64,000 bases of DNA. It comes from Chryseobacterium populi. GTDB taxonomy: Bacteria; Bacteroidota; Bacteroidia; Flavobacteriales; Weeksellaceae. Both the position numbers and the translations under genes were made by a program. Each line of letters begins with the position of its first letter. The first letter of the stretch is position 1. Shown here in pieces: positions 34,864 through 43,840 of this stretch. The stretch covers positions 1 through 64,000 of the forward strand of contig NZ_AKJY01000054.1 in the NCBI RefSeq assembly GCF_000282115.1, in the 5' to 3' direction. The notes beneath the pieces were generated by a model, which was given only the letters and a program-made list of their open reading frames with translations, had not been told where the DNA came from and made no database searches.

Positions 34864-36168
34864 TTATATTTCTGTGTTCAGATCCCAATTCTGAAGATAA
34901 TCATGAACATGCTTCAGCATCATTCCGCCCAGAGATCCGTCAACTACTCTGTGATCATAAGAGTGAGACATAAACATTAAATTTCTGATGGCAATCACAT
35001 CACCGTCTTTAGTTTCAAGAACTGCCGGCTTTTTAACGATAGCTCCGATCGCTAAAATAGCAACCTGTGGCTGAGGAATAATTGGTGTTCCCATTAGGTT
35101 TCCGAAGCTTCCCACATTGGAAATGGTGTATGTAGCTCCCTGAGTATCTTCAGGTTTTAATTTTTTGTTTCTGGCTCTGTAAGCAAGATCATTGATTGCT
35201 TTTGCAAGTCCTGAAAGAGATAGCTGATCAGCATTTTTGATTACGGGAACGATAAGGTTTCCATCCGGTAAAGCAGTGGCCATACCGATGTTGATATTTT
35301 TCTTTTTAATGATGTTATCTCCATTGATAGAAACATTAATCATCGGGTAATCCTGGATTGCTTTCACAACAGCTTTTACGAAGATCGGCATAAAAGTTAA
35401 TTTCTCACCTTCACGTTTTTCAAAGATATCTTTATGCTTATTTCTCCATTTTACAACGTTGGTAACGTCAGTTTCGATGAAGGAAGTAACATGTGGAGCA
35501 ATCTGCTTTGCTTTAACCATATTTTCTGCGATGAGCTTTCTCATTCTGTCCATCGGAATGATCTCATCACCTGCAGCAACAGGAACTGTAGCCGCTGGTG
35601 CAGAAGTAACAGCCGGCTGTGGAGTAGAAGCAGCTTGAACAGGTGCTGCCTGAGGCTGGCTTCCTCTGTTGGTTACATATGCTAAAATATCTTCTTTGGT
35701 AATTCTTCCTTCCAAACCGCTTCCTTTAATAGATTTCAGTTCGGTTTCAGAAATATTTTCCTGTTGTGCGATTGATTTTACAAGGGGAGATAAATAAAGG
35801 TCTCCTGAGAATTCCACATTGGATGGTGCAGAAACCTTTAATGGCTCTTCGATCGTTTTTAAAGTCTCGGTATCAGGTTCCGGAGTTTCAGTTTTAATTT
35901 CTTCTGAAACAGTGTTTCCGCCTTCTCCTTCAATTTCTAAAATAGCAATGGCTTCACCTACTTTGGCAACTTCATCTTTTTGCTTTAAGATTTTCACAAT
36001 TTTCCCCGAAACCGGTGTTGGAACATCTGAATCAACCTTATCCGTTGCGATTTCTACTACGGAATCATCTTCTTTTACCGTATCACCCTCATTGAATAAC
36101 CAAGTGATAATAGTAGCTTCCATAACGCCTTCTCCCATGGAAGGAAGCAATAATTTGTACTCTGCCAT
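34864..36168 (-). CDS. Dihydrolipoyl acyltransferase E2, branched-chain 2-oxoacid dehydrogenase type
   Basis: This 434-residue E2 has a lipoyl domain with Lys44 in ATDKVDSDVPTPVSG, the sequence style of branched-chain 2-oxoacid dehydrogenase E2 in Bacteroidetes. It also has a peripheral subunit-binding domain (SPLVKSIAQQENISETEL) and the acyltransferase domain with SYDHRVVDGSLGG. It would pass branched acyl groups to CoA in Val/Leu/Ile breakdown, which feeds the branched-chain fatty acids typical of these bacteria. It stands alone, without E1 or E3 genes nearby, so specificity (branched-chain, pyruvate or both) rests on motif style. Confidence 0.88.
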   Translation of the reverse strand: MAEYKLLLPSMGEGVMEATIITWLFNEGDTVKEDDSVVEIATDKVDSDVPTPVSGKIVKILKQKDEVAKVGEAIAILEIEGEGGNTVSEEIKTETPEPDTETLKTIEEPLKVSAPSNVEFSGDLYLSPLVKSIAQQENISETELKSIKGSGLEGRITKEDILAYVTNRGSQPQAAPVQAASTPQPAVTSAPAATVPVAAGDEIIPMDRMRKLIAENMVKAKQIAPHVTSFIETDVTNVVKWRNKHKDIFEKREGEKLTFMPIFVKAVVKAIQDYPMINVSINGDNIIKKKNINIGMATALPDGNLIVPVIKNADQLSLSGLAKAINDLAYRARNKKLKPEDTQGATYTISNVGSFGNLMGTPIIPQPQVAILAIGAIVKKPAVLETKDGDVIAIRNLMFMSHSYDHRVVDGSLGGMMLKHVHDYLQNWDLNTEI

Positions 36169-36231
36169 TTTTATTTTTTAGATTTTGACAAATATATAAA
36201 AAAAATCGGTTTTTTTATGAAATGTATAATT

Positions 36232-37059
36232 TTAAGAAAATTCAATGTAAATATTCTCGCCAACATTCAAACCGAATAAAGTTTTTGCTCCGTTTTTTTT
36301 GCTCCCTTTGTAGATGGTAAGTTCCAAGAGCTGACTATCATTGAAAATGGCTGCCGACTGGCCATGAAATTCAGTTTCTCTTTCCCAATTTGAAACCACT
36401 TCCGTATGGCTGGAAAATATCTTTGAAAGGCTTAAATTTCTGAACTTAATCGTGAAATTTTCATATCCTTTACCTGTGTTTTCAAAAAATTCTTTATGGA
36501 TATTTGAAATTATATTTCCGAAATTATCAATATACATGACTTCGCCAATAATCATTTTTTCAGCTTCATTATGCACCGGTTTCGGAAACAAAAGTTGTTT
36601 CACAGATTTTACTTTTCTTCCGATAACTTCCGGAAGCCCGCCATTCGCCAGATGCACTGCTGCCGGCACGAAAACATCTGTTGAAGTAAAGCTTACCACA
36701 TCATCAAACCTGTTGTTCAGGGTGATCTCATAAATTGCCTCAGGTTTGATATCAAAGAAAATAAGGCTTAATAAACCGTTGTCTGCTGCCAGAAAATAGG
36801 ATCCGTCTGCTTTATAGAGAATGTTTTTTCTTGATTTGTGAAAAAAGCTGTCTACAGACAGAATGTGAATGGTTCCTTTAGGAAAATGTTTATAAGCATT
36901 TCTTACAATATATGAGGTCTGAATAAGATTGTAGGCCTGAATATCATGAGTAATATCAATAATATTAACCTCAGGATTCAAGGAAAGAATTTTGCCTTTC
37001 ACAGCCGAAGCTCTGTAATCTAAATTTCCGAAATCCGAAGTAAGGGTAATAATTGGCAT
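36232..37059 (-). CDS. SAM hydroxide adenosyltransferase (DUF62 / SAM-dependent chlorinase-fluorinase family)
   Basis: This 275-residue protein has the family opening ITLTSDFGNLDYRASAVKG, DITHDIQAYN, FPKGTIHILSVD and FLAADNGLLSLI, and a C-terminal beta domain with IGEVMYIDNFGNIISN. The common family member hydrolyses S-adenosylmethionine to adenosine and methionine by adding hydroxide; fluorinases and chlorinases are rare relatives. I assign the hydrolytic role because nothing nearby suggests halogenation. It is divergent from phoH. Confidence 0.9.
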   Translation of the reverse strand: MPIITLTSDFGNLDYRASAVKGKILSLNPEVNIIDITHDIQAYNLIQTSYIVRNAYKHFPKGTIHILSVDSFFHKSRKNILYKADGSYFLAADNGLLSLIFFDIKPEAIYEITLNNRFDDVVSFTSTDVFVPAAVHLANGGLPEVIGRKVKSVKQLLFPKPVHNEAEKMIIGEVMYIDNFGNIISNIHKEFFENTGKGYENFTIKFRNLSLSKIFSSHTEVVSNWERETEFHGQSAAIFNDSQLLELTIYKGSKKNGAKTLFGLNVGENIYIEFS

Positions 37060-37190
37060 TGGTAATTTATAGAATGATAGAACTGCAAATTTATCTAAAA
37101 TAAAAAGAAAGCCCTAAATATTGTGGATAAGAATTTGACATTAATTTGAAAAAAAACTTTAAATTTAAAATCTAAATAAAATGTATTTGC

Positions 37191-38147
37191 ATGTTTGAAT
37201 TAACATATGATTTGGAAGATATTGATGCAAAAATCTTCTATGGCGTTAATAACCAATATTTCAATCTGATAAAATCAAGCTTTCCGACCCTTAAAATTAC
37301 AGGAAGAGATCACTATATTCTTGCAAAAGGAAATCAGGAAACTCTGGATATACTTAAACAAAAGCTGAATGATATTGTAAGCTTTATTTCGAAAAATAAT
37401 TCTATTGAGCTGAAAGACGTTGAAAATATTCTCAATATCAAAGACGAAAACGAGAAACAATTGATTTTTGACCAGGATATTATTGTAAAAGGAGTAAACG
37501 GAAAGGTTATTAAAGCTAAGACTACCAATCTTAAAAAGCTGGTAAAAGAAACAGAGAAAAAGGATATGGTTTTTGCCATCGGGCCTGCCGGAACAGGTAA
37601 AACTTATACGAGCGTGGCCTTGGCAGCAAGAGCTTTGCGGGATAAGGAGGTTAAAAGAATTATCCTGACAAGGCCGGCTGTTGAAGCGGGGGAGAGCTTA
37701 GGATTTCTTCCGGGTGATCTTAAGGAGAAGCTGGATCCTTATTTACAACCTTTATATGATGCGCTCCGTGATATGATTCCGCATGAGAAACTGGAAGGCT
37801 TTATCGAGAAAAAAGTAATTGAGGTGGCTCCGTTGGCTTTTATGAGAGGAAGAACGCTTGATGATGCGTTTGTGATTCTGGATGAAGCTCAAAATACAAC
37901 CCATTCTCAGATGAAAATGTTTTTAACCAGGATGGGAATGAATGCTAAATTCATTATTACCGGAGATCCAAGCCAGGTAGATTTACCTCCGAAACAGCAA
38001 TCCGGATTAAAAGAAGCTATGAGAATTCTGCATGGTGTTAACGAAATTGGATTTGTACATCTTACGGAAGAGGATGTTGTGAGACACCCTGTTGTAAGGA
38101 AAATTATATTGGCTTACAATGATGAGGAGAAAAGATTAAGAGATTAA
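37191..38147 (+). CDS. phoH: PhoH-like ATPase
   Basis: This 318-residue protein has an N-terminal ~120-residue region resembling the KH-like head of YbeZ/PhoH proteins, followed by a P-loop NTPase with Walker A GPAGTGKTYT, DAFVILDEAQNTTHSQMKMF (Walker B) and FIITGDPSQVDLP (motif III). This is a helicase-like ATPase linked to RNA metabolism, often next to the endonuclease ybeY, which is not present here. The name phoH follows family usage only. It ends before a strong hairpin at 38206. Confidence 0.93.
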   Translation: MFELTYDLEDIDAKIFYGVNNQYFNLIKSSFPTLKITGRDHYILAKGNQETLDILKQKLNDIVSFISKNNSIELKDVENILNIKDENEKQLIFDQDIIVKGVNGKVIKAKTTNLKKLVKETEKKDMVFAIGPAGTGKTYTSVALAARALRDKEVKRIILTRPAVEAGESLGFLPGDLKEKLDPYLQPLYDALRDMIPHEKLEGFIEKKVIEVAPLAFMRGRTLDDAFVILDEAQNTTHSQMKMFLTRMGMNAKFIITGDPSQVDLPPKQQSGLKEAMRILHGVNEIGFVHLTEEDVVRHPVVRKIILAYNDEEKRLRD

Positions 38148-38205
38148 ATAAGTACGGGGATTAGGATTTAGGATTAAGCGCTATCAGTTCTTATCTAAAT
38201 AATAT

Positions 38206-38244
38206 AAAGAACGAAACAGCTTTGCTTGTTTCGTTCTTTGCTTA
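38206..38244 (+). terminator. Terminator after phoH
   Basis: A perfect 13 bp stem AAAGAACGAAACA/TGTTTCGTTCTTT with an 8-base loop. The T-tract after it is short, so termination may be partial. Confidence 0.75.
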
Positions 38245-38267
38245 TTATGGAGAATGTCATGCCTGAA

Positions 38268-38302
38268 TTTGGTTCAGATGAGGAAAATAATTAGTAATTT
38301 TG
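38268..38302 (+). promoter_or_regulatory. Promoter of the first outer-membrane barrel gene
   Basis: TTTG (38268-38271), 23 bases, then TAATTTTG (38295-38302). The -7 match is full; the spacer is at the long end of the usual range. Confidence 0.55.
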
Positions 38303-38327
38303 AGTAGAAAAGTATAAAATTATTAAA

Positions 38328-38825
38328 ATGAAAAAACTATTATTATTAGGTGCTTTTGCACTTTTGGGAGGAGCTGTTCAGGCTCAGGAAGGTTTTAAGC
38401 TAGGTGGGCACATTGGTATTCCCGTAGCAGATGCAAGTGACGCTTCATCATTTACTTTAGGTATTGATGCTGCTTATATGTGGAATATTACGAAAGGCCT
38501 TGATTTAGGGGTTGCTTCAGGGTATTCTCACTTCTTCGGTGAAGATAATTTTGACGATTTCGGATTCATTCCGGTAGCGGTTTCAGGAAAATACAGATTT
38601 TCAGGAGCTCCTATTTTTGTAGGGCTGGATCTTGGGTACGGAATTTCTACGAAAGATGGGGTAGACGGCGGTTTTTATGCCTATCCTAAGTTTGGATACC
38701 AAATGTCTAAAGGTGAATTGTATATTGGATACCAGTCTATCAGCAATAAGCGTGATTGGGGATGGTATACAGCTAACTGGTCAGTGGGTGCAGTGAATAT
38801 AGGATATAATTTCTTCCTTAAGTAA
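38328..38825 (+). CDS. Small outer-membrane beta-barrel protein 1
   Basis: This 165-residue protein has a signal peptide (MKKLLLLGAFALLGGAVQAQ) and alternating aromatic/polar strands (FKLGGHIGIP, GLDLGVASGYSHFFG, VAVSGKYRFS, VGLDLGYGIS) ending in NIGYNFFLK, the pattern of an 8-strand barrel with a C-terminal aromatic. It is smaller than, and only distantly like, the two barrels downstream. It has its own terminator. Specific role (porin, adhesin, receptor) unknown. Confidence 0.85.
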   Translation: MKKLLLLGAFALLGGAVQAQEGFKLGGHIGIPVADASDASSFTLGIDAAYMWNITKGLDLGVASGYSHFFGEDNFDDFGFIPVAVSGKYRFSGAPIFVGLDLGYGISTKDGVDGGFYAYPKFGYQMSKGELYIGYQSISNKRDWGWYTANWSVGAVNIGYNFFLK

Positions 38826-38851
38826 AGATATTAGAAAATGAATATTTTTCG

Positions 38852-38882
38852 ACTCCAATTGCATAATTGGAGTTTTTTTTGT
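38852..38882 (+). terminator. Terminator after barrel 1
   Basis: A perfect 9 bp stem ACTCCAATT/AATTGGAGT with a 4-base loop is followed by a long T-run. Confidence 0.93.
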
Positions 38883-39035
38883 TAAAATGTTGATAATAAA
38901 ATATAAACAAACGTTTAGTGTAATTTATGTTAGAAATAACCAATATTTTTAGATGATATTAATCACATTAACAAATTTTAATATTAGATGGGGCAGGTGT
39001 AAATTTGCTCTCAGAAAGTATTAAAATTTTTTAAA

Positions 39036-39641
39036 ATGAAAAAATTATTATTAGCGAGTGCTATTGCACTTTTTGGTTTATCTAATGCTCAGATTGCAAA
39101 AGGAACTACTTATTTGTCAGGACAAGTAAACTATACTTCAACTCAAGATAACAATACTGATGCTAAAACAGAAGACTTCAAAATCGTTCCTACTGTAGGA
39201 TATTTTGTTGGAACTAACTTAGCTGTAGGTTTAGGTGTAGGTTACGTTAACGGATCTAAAACTGTAACTTTATTAGATTCAAAAGTTAAAACAACTACTG
39301 ACGCTTTTGTAGTAGCTCCTTTCGTTAGAAAATACTGGACTATCGGAGAAAAATTATATTTCTTCGGTCAGTTAGAAGTTCCAATGGCATTTGGTAAGGA
39401 TAAAGTAGAAGCAGATGCTGTAAATGCTTCTTCTGAGAACAAATTCACTTCAATCGGTGTTAATGTTAAACCAGGTCTGGATTATTTCTTAAGCAAAAAC
39501 TGGTCTATCGAAGCTACAATCGGTGAATTCGGTTACAACAACTTCAAGTATAAAGATCTTGATAAAAGCACTGACAACTATAACTTCGGATTAAACTTAT
39601 CTTCAGTTACATTCGGTGTTAAGTATGTTTTTGCAAAATAA
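39036..39641 (+). CDS. Small outer-membrane beta-barrel protein 2
   Basis: This 201-residue protein begins MKKLLLASAIALFGLSNAQ, a signal peptide nearly identical to that of the next gene. Barrel-like strands follow (TVGYFVGTNLAVGLGVGYV, FVRKYWTIGEKLYFFGQLEVP, NVKPGLDYFLSKNWSIEATIG) and the C-terminus is FGVKYVFAK. It matches the OmpW/Opa-like outer membrane beta-barrel style. A TAAATTTG -7 box sits at 39000-39007 without a clear -33. Codon use is strongly biased (many T- and A-ending codons of a highly expressed type), suggesting high expression. Confidence 0.88.
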   Translation: MKKLLLASAIALFGLSNAQIAKGTTYLSGQVNYTSTQDNNTDAKTEDFKIVPTVGYFVGTNLAVGLGVGYVNGSKTVTLLDSKVKTTTDAFVVAPFVRKYWTIGEKLYFFGQLEVPMAFGKDKVEADAVNASSENKFTSIGVNVKPGLDYFLSKNWSIEATIGEFGYNNFKYKDLDKSTDNYNFGLNLSSVTFGVKYVFAK

Positions 39642-39661
39642 TAAACGAAGCATATAAAATT

Positions 39662-39697
39662 AAATTCCTGGGTCCGATCCCAGGAATTTTTTTATTT
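39662..39697 (+). terminator. Terminator after barrel 2
   Basis: A perfect 11 bp stem AAATTCCTGGG/CCCAGGAATTT around a 6-base loop is followed by a T-rich run. Confidence 0.93.
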
Positions 39698-39880
39698 TTA
39701 ATGTCAGGGAAAATTCTTTATTCCGGCTCAAGTAAAATTGGCTTTATTACTGTATTATTTGTAATTAAATGTATCATTAATAATAAATTTAAGTTAAATT
39801 TGCCGGCTGTAAGTTTTATCAGGTACTTATAAAATGAATCTGATGGAGCTGTTTATATAGAATTAAAAATTTTTATAACT

Positions 39881-40516
39881 ATGAAAAAATTATTACTAGC
39901 TGGTGCAGTTGCACTTTTCGGATTATCAAATGCTCAAATGACTAAGGGAGACTGGGTAATCAGTGGAAACACAACTTTAGGTTTTAACAATGTAAGCACG
40001 ACAGTTAAAGCAGGAGGAGAGTCTGTAGACGGGCCTAAAGTGAATACATTTTCAGTAACTCCATCTGTAGGGTATTTTGTAATCGACAAACTAGCGGTTG
40101 GGATTGATCTTGGGTTCACTACTGCAACTACAAAATTTGAAGGCTTAAAAGCTACCACTACAAGCTTCTCTGTGATGCCTACCGGTACTTACTATTTTGC
40201 GAATGACAGTAAATTTGTTCCTTACTTGGGTGCAGGAATTGGTTATGCTTCTGTTAAAAACAAAGGAAACGGTGATTTTATGGGTGTTTCAACTTCTGAT
40301 GAAACAACTACAGACGGCTTGGCATGGAAAGTAAAAGGAGGGGTAACTTATATGGCGACTCAGTCATTAGGGGTTAATTTAGGAGTTTCTTATGACCAGT
40401 TCTCCAATAAAGAAACGTATATGAATACCGATGTAAAAACGAATGTTAAGACTTTCGGGGTAAATGTAGGTTTTTCTTATTTCATCAAATCAAAAGCACA
40501 GAAATCTGATAAATAA
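39881..40516 (+). CDS. Small outer-membrane beta-barrel protein 3
   Basis: This 211-residue paralogue of the preceding gene starts MKKLLLAGAVALFGLSNAQ and has TPSVGYFVIDKLAVGIDLGF, FVPYLGAGIGYASV and a final VNVGFSYFIKSKAQKSDK; the last ~8 residues are a charged tail past the closing aromatic strand. The two are tandem duplicates that have diverged in the extracellular-loop regions. A TAAATTTG at 39795-39802 lies too far upstream to define the promoter securely. It ends before a shared terminator with ffh. Confidence 0.88.
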   Translation: MKKLLLAGAVALFGLSNAQMTKGDWVISGNTTLGFNNVSTTVKAGGESVDGPKVNTFSVTPSVGYFVIDKLAVGIDLGFTTATTKFEGLKATTTSFSVMPTGTYYFANDSKFVPYLGAGIGYASVKNKGNGDFMGVSTSDETTTDGLAWKVKGGVTYMATQSLGVNLGVSYDQFSNKETYMNTDVKTNVKTFGVNVGFSYFIKSKAQKSDK

Positions 40517-40540
40517 TCAGTTAATTCAGATTAAAAATAA

Positions 40541-40573
40541 TAAACCCAACTCTTTTGAGTCGGGTTTATTTAT
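40541..40573. terminator. Bidirectional terminator between barrel 3 and ffh
   Basis: A 12 bp stem with one mismatch pairs TAAACCCAACTC with GAGTCGGGTTTA around a TTTT loop, with A/T-rich flanks on both sides. Confidence 0.85.
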
Positions 40574-40594
40574 TATAATAAAAATATTGTCTTT

Positions 40595-41956
40595 TTATTT
40601 TCCGAACATTCCGCCCATTCCTGGCATATTCGGCATTTTGCTCATCATCTGCATCATCTGTTTTCCCTGAGGTCCCTGCATCATCTTCATCATTTTACCC
40701 ATCTGCTCAAACTGCTTCATCAGCTGGTTTACATCTTCAATTTTTCTTCCTGCTCCTCTGGCAATTCTTTGCTTTCTCTGAGTATTGATAATGGAAGGTC
40801 TTCTTCTTTCGTCCGGTGTCATCGAATAAATGATTGCTTCAATATGCTTAAAGGCATCATCACTGATCTCTACATCTTTGATCGCTTTTCCAACTCCAGG
40901 AATCATGCCCATCAGGTCTTTCATATTACCCATTTTCTTGATCTGGTTGATCTGCTTCAGGAAATCATCAAAACCGAATTCATTTTTAGCGATTTTTTTG
41001 TGAAGCTTTTTGGCTTCTTCTTCGTCAAATTGCTCCTGAGCCCTTTCTACTAAGGAAACAACGTCTCCCATTCCCAGGATCCTGTCAGCCATCCTTTCAG
41101 GGTAGAAAAGATCCAAAGCTTCCATTTTTTCCCCTGTAGAGATAAATTTGATCGGTTTTTCCACAACGGAACGGATTGTTAAAGCAGCACCCCCTCTTGT
41201 ATCACCATCTAATTTCGTAAGAACAACACCGTCAAAGTTTAAAGCTTCGTTGAAAGCTTTTGCCGTGTTTACAGCATCCTGACCTGTCATGGAGTCTACA
41301 ACGAATAAGGTTTCATCAGGCTTAATGAAATAATGTACCGATTTAATCTCGTTCATCATCTGCTCATCAATTGCCAAACGGCCTGCTGTATCAACGATGA
41401 CAACGTCGTGGTTGTTTTGTTTAGCAAAATTAATTGCATTTTCAGCAATAGTGGAAGGGTTTGTAGAGCCTTCTTCAGTAAAAACAGGAACACCGATCTG
41501 ACCACCTAAAACTTTTAGCTGGTCAATCGCTGCAGGACGGTAAACGTCACACGCAACCAGTAGAGGTTTTTTATTTCTTTTGGTTTTTAAATAATTGGCA
41601 AGTTTCCCGGAAAATGTAGTCTTACCGGAACCCTGAAGACCTGCAATAAGAATGACGGACGGTTTCCCCGAAAGACTGATTCCTTCCTGGGAACCTCCCA
41701 TTAAATCTACTAATTCATCATGAACAATTTTAGTCATCAATTGTCCCGGGGTAAGCGAGGTAAGAACATTCTGTCCCAAAGCTTTATCCTGAACTCTTTT
41801 AGTAAGGTCTTTTGCTACTTTATAGTTAACATCGGCATCTACTAATGCTCTACGAATTTCTTTTACGGTTTCTGCAACATTGATTTCCGTAATTTTTCCA
41901 CGTCCGGAAATATTATGAAGCGCTTTGTCTAATTTATCCTGTAAACTATTAAACAT
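40595..41956 (-). CDS. ffh: Signal recognition particle GTPase Ffh
   Basis: Ffh binds signal peptides of nascent membrane proteins and docks with FtsY. The 453-residue protein has the N-domain, the G-domain with GLQGSGKTTFSGKLA, DVYRPAAIDQLK, DTAGRLAID and TKLDGDTRGG, and the Met-rich M-domain, which ends MPNMPGMGGMFGK and carries the RRRPSIINTQRKQRIARGAG RNA-binding helix. A TATTTTTG -7 match lies at 41980-41987 on the minus strand without a clear -33 partner. Confidence 0.98.
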   Translation of the reverse strand: MFNSLQDKLDKALHNISGRGKITEINVAETVKEIRRALVDADVNYKVAKDLTKRVQDKALGQNVLTSLTPGQLMTKIVHDELVDLMGGSQEGISLSGKPSVILIAGLQGSGKTTFSGKLANYLKTKRNKKPLLVACDVYRPAAIDQLKVLGGQIGVPVFTEEGSTNPSTIAENAINFAKQNNHDVVIVDTAGRLAIDEQMMNEIKSVHYFIKPDETLFVVDSMTGQDAVNTAKAFNEALNFDGVVLTKLDGDTRGGAALTIRSVVEKPIKFISTGEKMEALDLFYPERMADRILGMGDVVSLVERAQEQFDEEEAKKLHKKIAKNEFGFDDFLKQINQIKKMGNMKDLMGMIPGVGKAIKDVEISDDAFKHIEAIIYSMTPDERRRPSIINTQRKQRIARGAGRKIEDVNQLMKQFEQMGKMMKMMQGPQGKQMMQMMSKMPNMPGMGGMFGK

Positions 41957-42035
41957 ATGTATTGTAAATTATAGGTCTGCAAAAATACGCAATTTTTAAT
42001 AATATATATTACATATGATGTATAAGATGTTGAGA

Positions 42036-42069
42036 TTTGTTTTCTTTCCGGATTATAATTTTATTTTTG
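42036..42069 (+). promoter_or_regulatory. Promoter of the small membrane protein gene
   Basis: TTTG (42036-42039), 22 bases, then TATTTTTG (42062-42069), a full consensus match, four bases before the ATG at 42074. Confidence 0.7.
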
Positions 42070-42073
42070 CAAA

Positions 42074-42343
42074 ATGAATTTCACAGATAGTTGTATCATT
42101 GTTTTATTACTCGTTATCTTTAATTGTATTGTGTATATGATATTCAAAAGATATTTATATATGAAACCGGATGCGGGGATGAAATTTCTTACAGTAAATA
42201 TTGCTAAAGATATTGTATGGCTTGTTATTTCTCTGATGATCATTGATAAAACAAAAGAAAATTTTCTCTTTATTGTGATATGCTTTGTTGTGGCATCATT
42301 ATTCATCTATACAGCTATAATAAAACAGATTAACAAATCCTGA
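42074..42343 (+). CDS. Small membrane protein upstream of the ATPase genes
   Basis: This 89-residue protein has three hydrophobic helices (IIVLLLVIFNCIVYMIF, IVWLVISLMIIDK, FLFIVICFVVASLFIYTAI) separated by short charged loops. Its position directly before atpB matches that of AtpI-like assembly proteins in many F-ATPase operons, but I see no AtpI sequence signature, so that role is inference. It has a consensus promoter of its own, and a second promoter lies between it and atpB. Confidence 0.6.
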   Translation: MNFTDSCIIVLLLVIFNCIVYMIFKRYLYMKPDAGMKFLTVNIAKDIVWLVISLMIIDKTKENFLFIVICFVVASLFIYTAIIKQINKS

Positions 42344-42374
42344 TTTTTTTGATGATAAAAATCAATTTTTAATA

Positions 42375-42405
42375 TTGGTAAAGTTTAATAAAATCGATAT
42401 ATTTG
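42375..42405 (+). promoter_or_regulatory. Promoter of the atp operon
   Basis: TTG (42375-42377), 20 bases, then TATATTTG (42398-42405), an exact match, 20 bases before the atpB ATG. Confidence 0.8.
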
Positions 42406-42425
42406 CACACGATTAAAAAAGAGAT

Positions 42426-43556
42426 ATGAACAGAAAAATTTCTTCATTATTTTTCGCATTTTTGTTTGTGTTTATTAGCGGTTTAGCTACTGCACAACAC
42501 GAATCTGAGGGTGAGAAGTCTGCTGAAAAAGTAGAGCACACAGAGGCAGGAGAGAGCTTCAATGCTACCAAAATGATCATGGAACACATTGGTGATTCCA
42601 ACGAATGGCATTTATGGACTACAAAAGATGAGAACGGTGAAGAACATCACGTTTCTGTTCCTCTTCCTGTAATTATTAAGGATAATACAGGATGGCACAC
42701 TTTCCTTTCAAGCGAGATGGCTCACGGTCATGAGCATGAAGGATATACTTTAGAAGAAGGACAGGTAGTTTCTACAAAAGGAATTGAAAAAGCAACTTTA
42801 TTTTCAATGATCAGTGGAAAACAAAAATCTGACAAAGTTTTCTTTGATCTTTCAATCACTAAAAATGCAGCATCAATGTTTTTATCTGTGATCTTTATGC
42901 TAATTGTTTTCATTGGAATGGCAAGAGGGTATAAAAAATCTCAGCTTCCGAAAGGAATTGGTAAAGTAATGGAACCTGTCATTGTATTCATTAGAGACGA
43001 AGTGGCGATCCCAAATATTGGGTCTGTAAAATATAAGAGATATATGCCTTATCTTTTAACGGCATTCTTCTTCATCTGGTTTAACAACCTTTTCGGATTG
43101 ATTCCTTTCTTTCCAGGAGGGTCAAACCTTACCGGAAACATTGCGATTACTGCTGTTTTAGCAATCATTACCTTATTAATTACATTATTCAGTGCGAATA
43201 AAGATTACTGGAAACACATCTTTATGCCGCCGGTTCCGATCTTATTGTACCCGATTATGGTTCCAATCGAGATTATCGGGATCTTTACAAAACCGTTCGC
43301 CTTGATGATGCGACTTTTCGCTAATATTACTGCAGGACACATTATGATCTTAGCTATTATATCTTTGATCTTTATCTTTAAATCTCCGTTCTTGGGATTT
43401 GCATCGGTACCATTAGCGTTATTCGTTTCCGTATTGGAATTATTGGTAGCTGCATTACAGGCTTATATCTTTACCGTATTATCAGCATTGTTTATCGGTA
43501 TCGCTGTAGCAGAGCACGAGCATGAGCATGGTCACCATGAAGAGCACGCTCACTAA
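42426..43556 (+). CDS. atpB: F-type ATP synthase subunit a
   Basis: Subunit a forms the proton half-channels of Fo. The last ~230 residues are the conserved core, with MMRLFANITAGH carrying the essential Arg and a final helix pair (LELLVAALQAYIFTVL). The 376-residue protein is longer than typical (about 230-270): it begins with a signal peptide (ISSLFFAFLFVFISGLATAQ) and a ~110-residue, His- and Glu-rich extension, and it ends with a His-rich tail EHEHEHGHHEEHAH. Such extensions are known in Bacteroidetes subunit a. It leads the operon from the promoter at 42375-42405. Confidence 0.97.
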   Translation: MNRKISSLFFAFLFVFISGLATAQHESEGEKSAEKVEHTEAGESFNATKMIMEHIGDSNEWHLWTTKDENGEEHHVSVPLPVIIKDNTGWHTFLSSEMAHGHEHEGYTLEEGQVVSTKGIEKATLFSMISGKQKSDKVFFDLSITKNAASMFLSVIFMLIVFIGMARGYKKSQLPKGIGKVMEPVIVFIRDEVAIPNIGSVKYKRYMPYLLTAFFFIWFNNLFGLIPFFPGGSNLTGNIAITAVLAIITLLITLFSANKDYWKHIFMPPVPILLYPIMVPIEIIGIFTKPFALMMRLFANITAGHIMILAIISLIFIFKSPFLGFASVPLALFVSVLELLVAALQAYIFTVLSALFIGIAVAEHEHEHGHHEEHAH

Positions 43557-43605
43557 GAGCTGAAACTAAACTTTAAAATAATTTTTAACTAAATATTTAT
43601 TTATT

Positions 43606-43824
43606 ATGGATTTATCAACTGGAGCAGGATTAATTTACGTAGGTATCGGATTAGCAGTATTAGGAGTAGGTCTTGGTATTGGTAAAATCGGTGGTCATGC
43701 AATGGATGCTATCGCTAGACAACCAGAACAAGCTGGTAAGATTCAAGGAGCTATGCTTATTGCTGCTGGTCTTATTGAAGGTGCTGGTCTTATCGCGATC
43801 ATCTTTGGTGCTTTCATCAAGTAA
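43606..43824 (+). CDS. atpE: F-type ATP synthase subunit c
   Basis: This 72-residue hairpin of two membrane helices forms the rotor ring. The polar loop ARQPEQAGK is intact and the ion-binding carboxylate is Glu58 in AAGLIEGAG. There is no Ser after Glu58 and no Gln at the usual sodium-ligand position, which favours protons over sodium. The gene is followed by a strong hairpin at 43841-43881, probably involved in raising the amount of this high-copy subunit. Confidence 0.97.
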   Translation: MDLSTGAGLIYVGIGLAVLGVGLGIGKIGGHAMDAIARQPEQAGKIQGAMLIAAGLIEGAGLIAIIFGAFIK

Positions 43825-43840
43825 TTATCCTCAAAAAAAC

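Noticed and set aside
36232..37059. A halogenase (chlorinase or fluorinase) role
   Set aside because: Most members of the family are SAM hydroxide adenosyltransferases, and no halometabolite genes are nearby.
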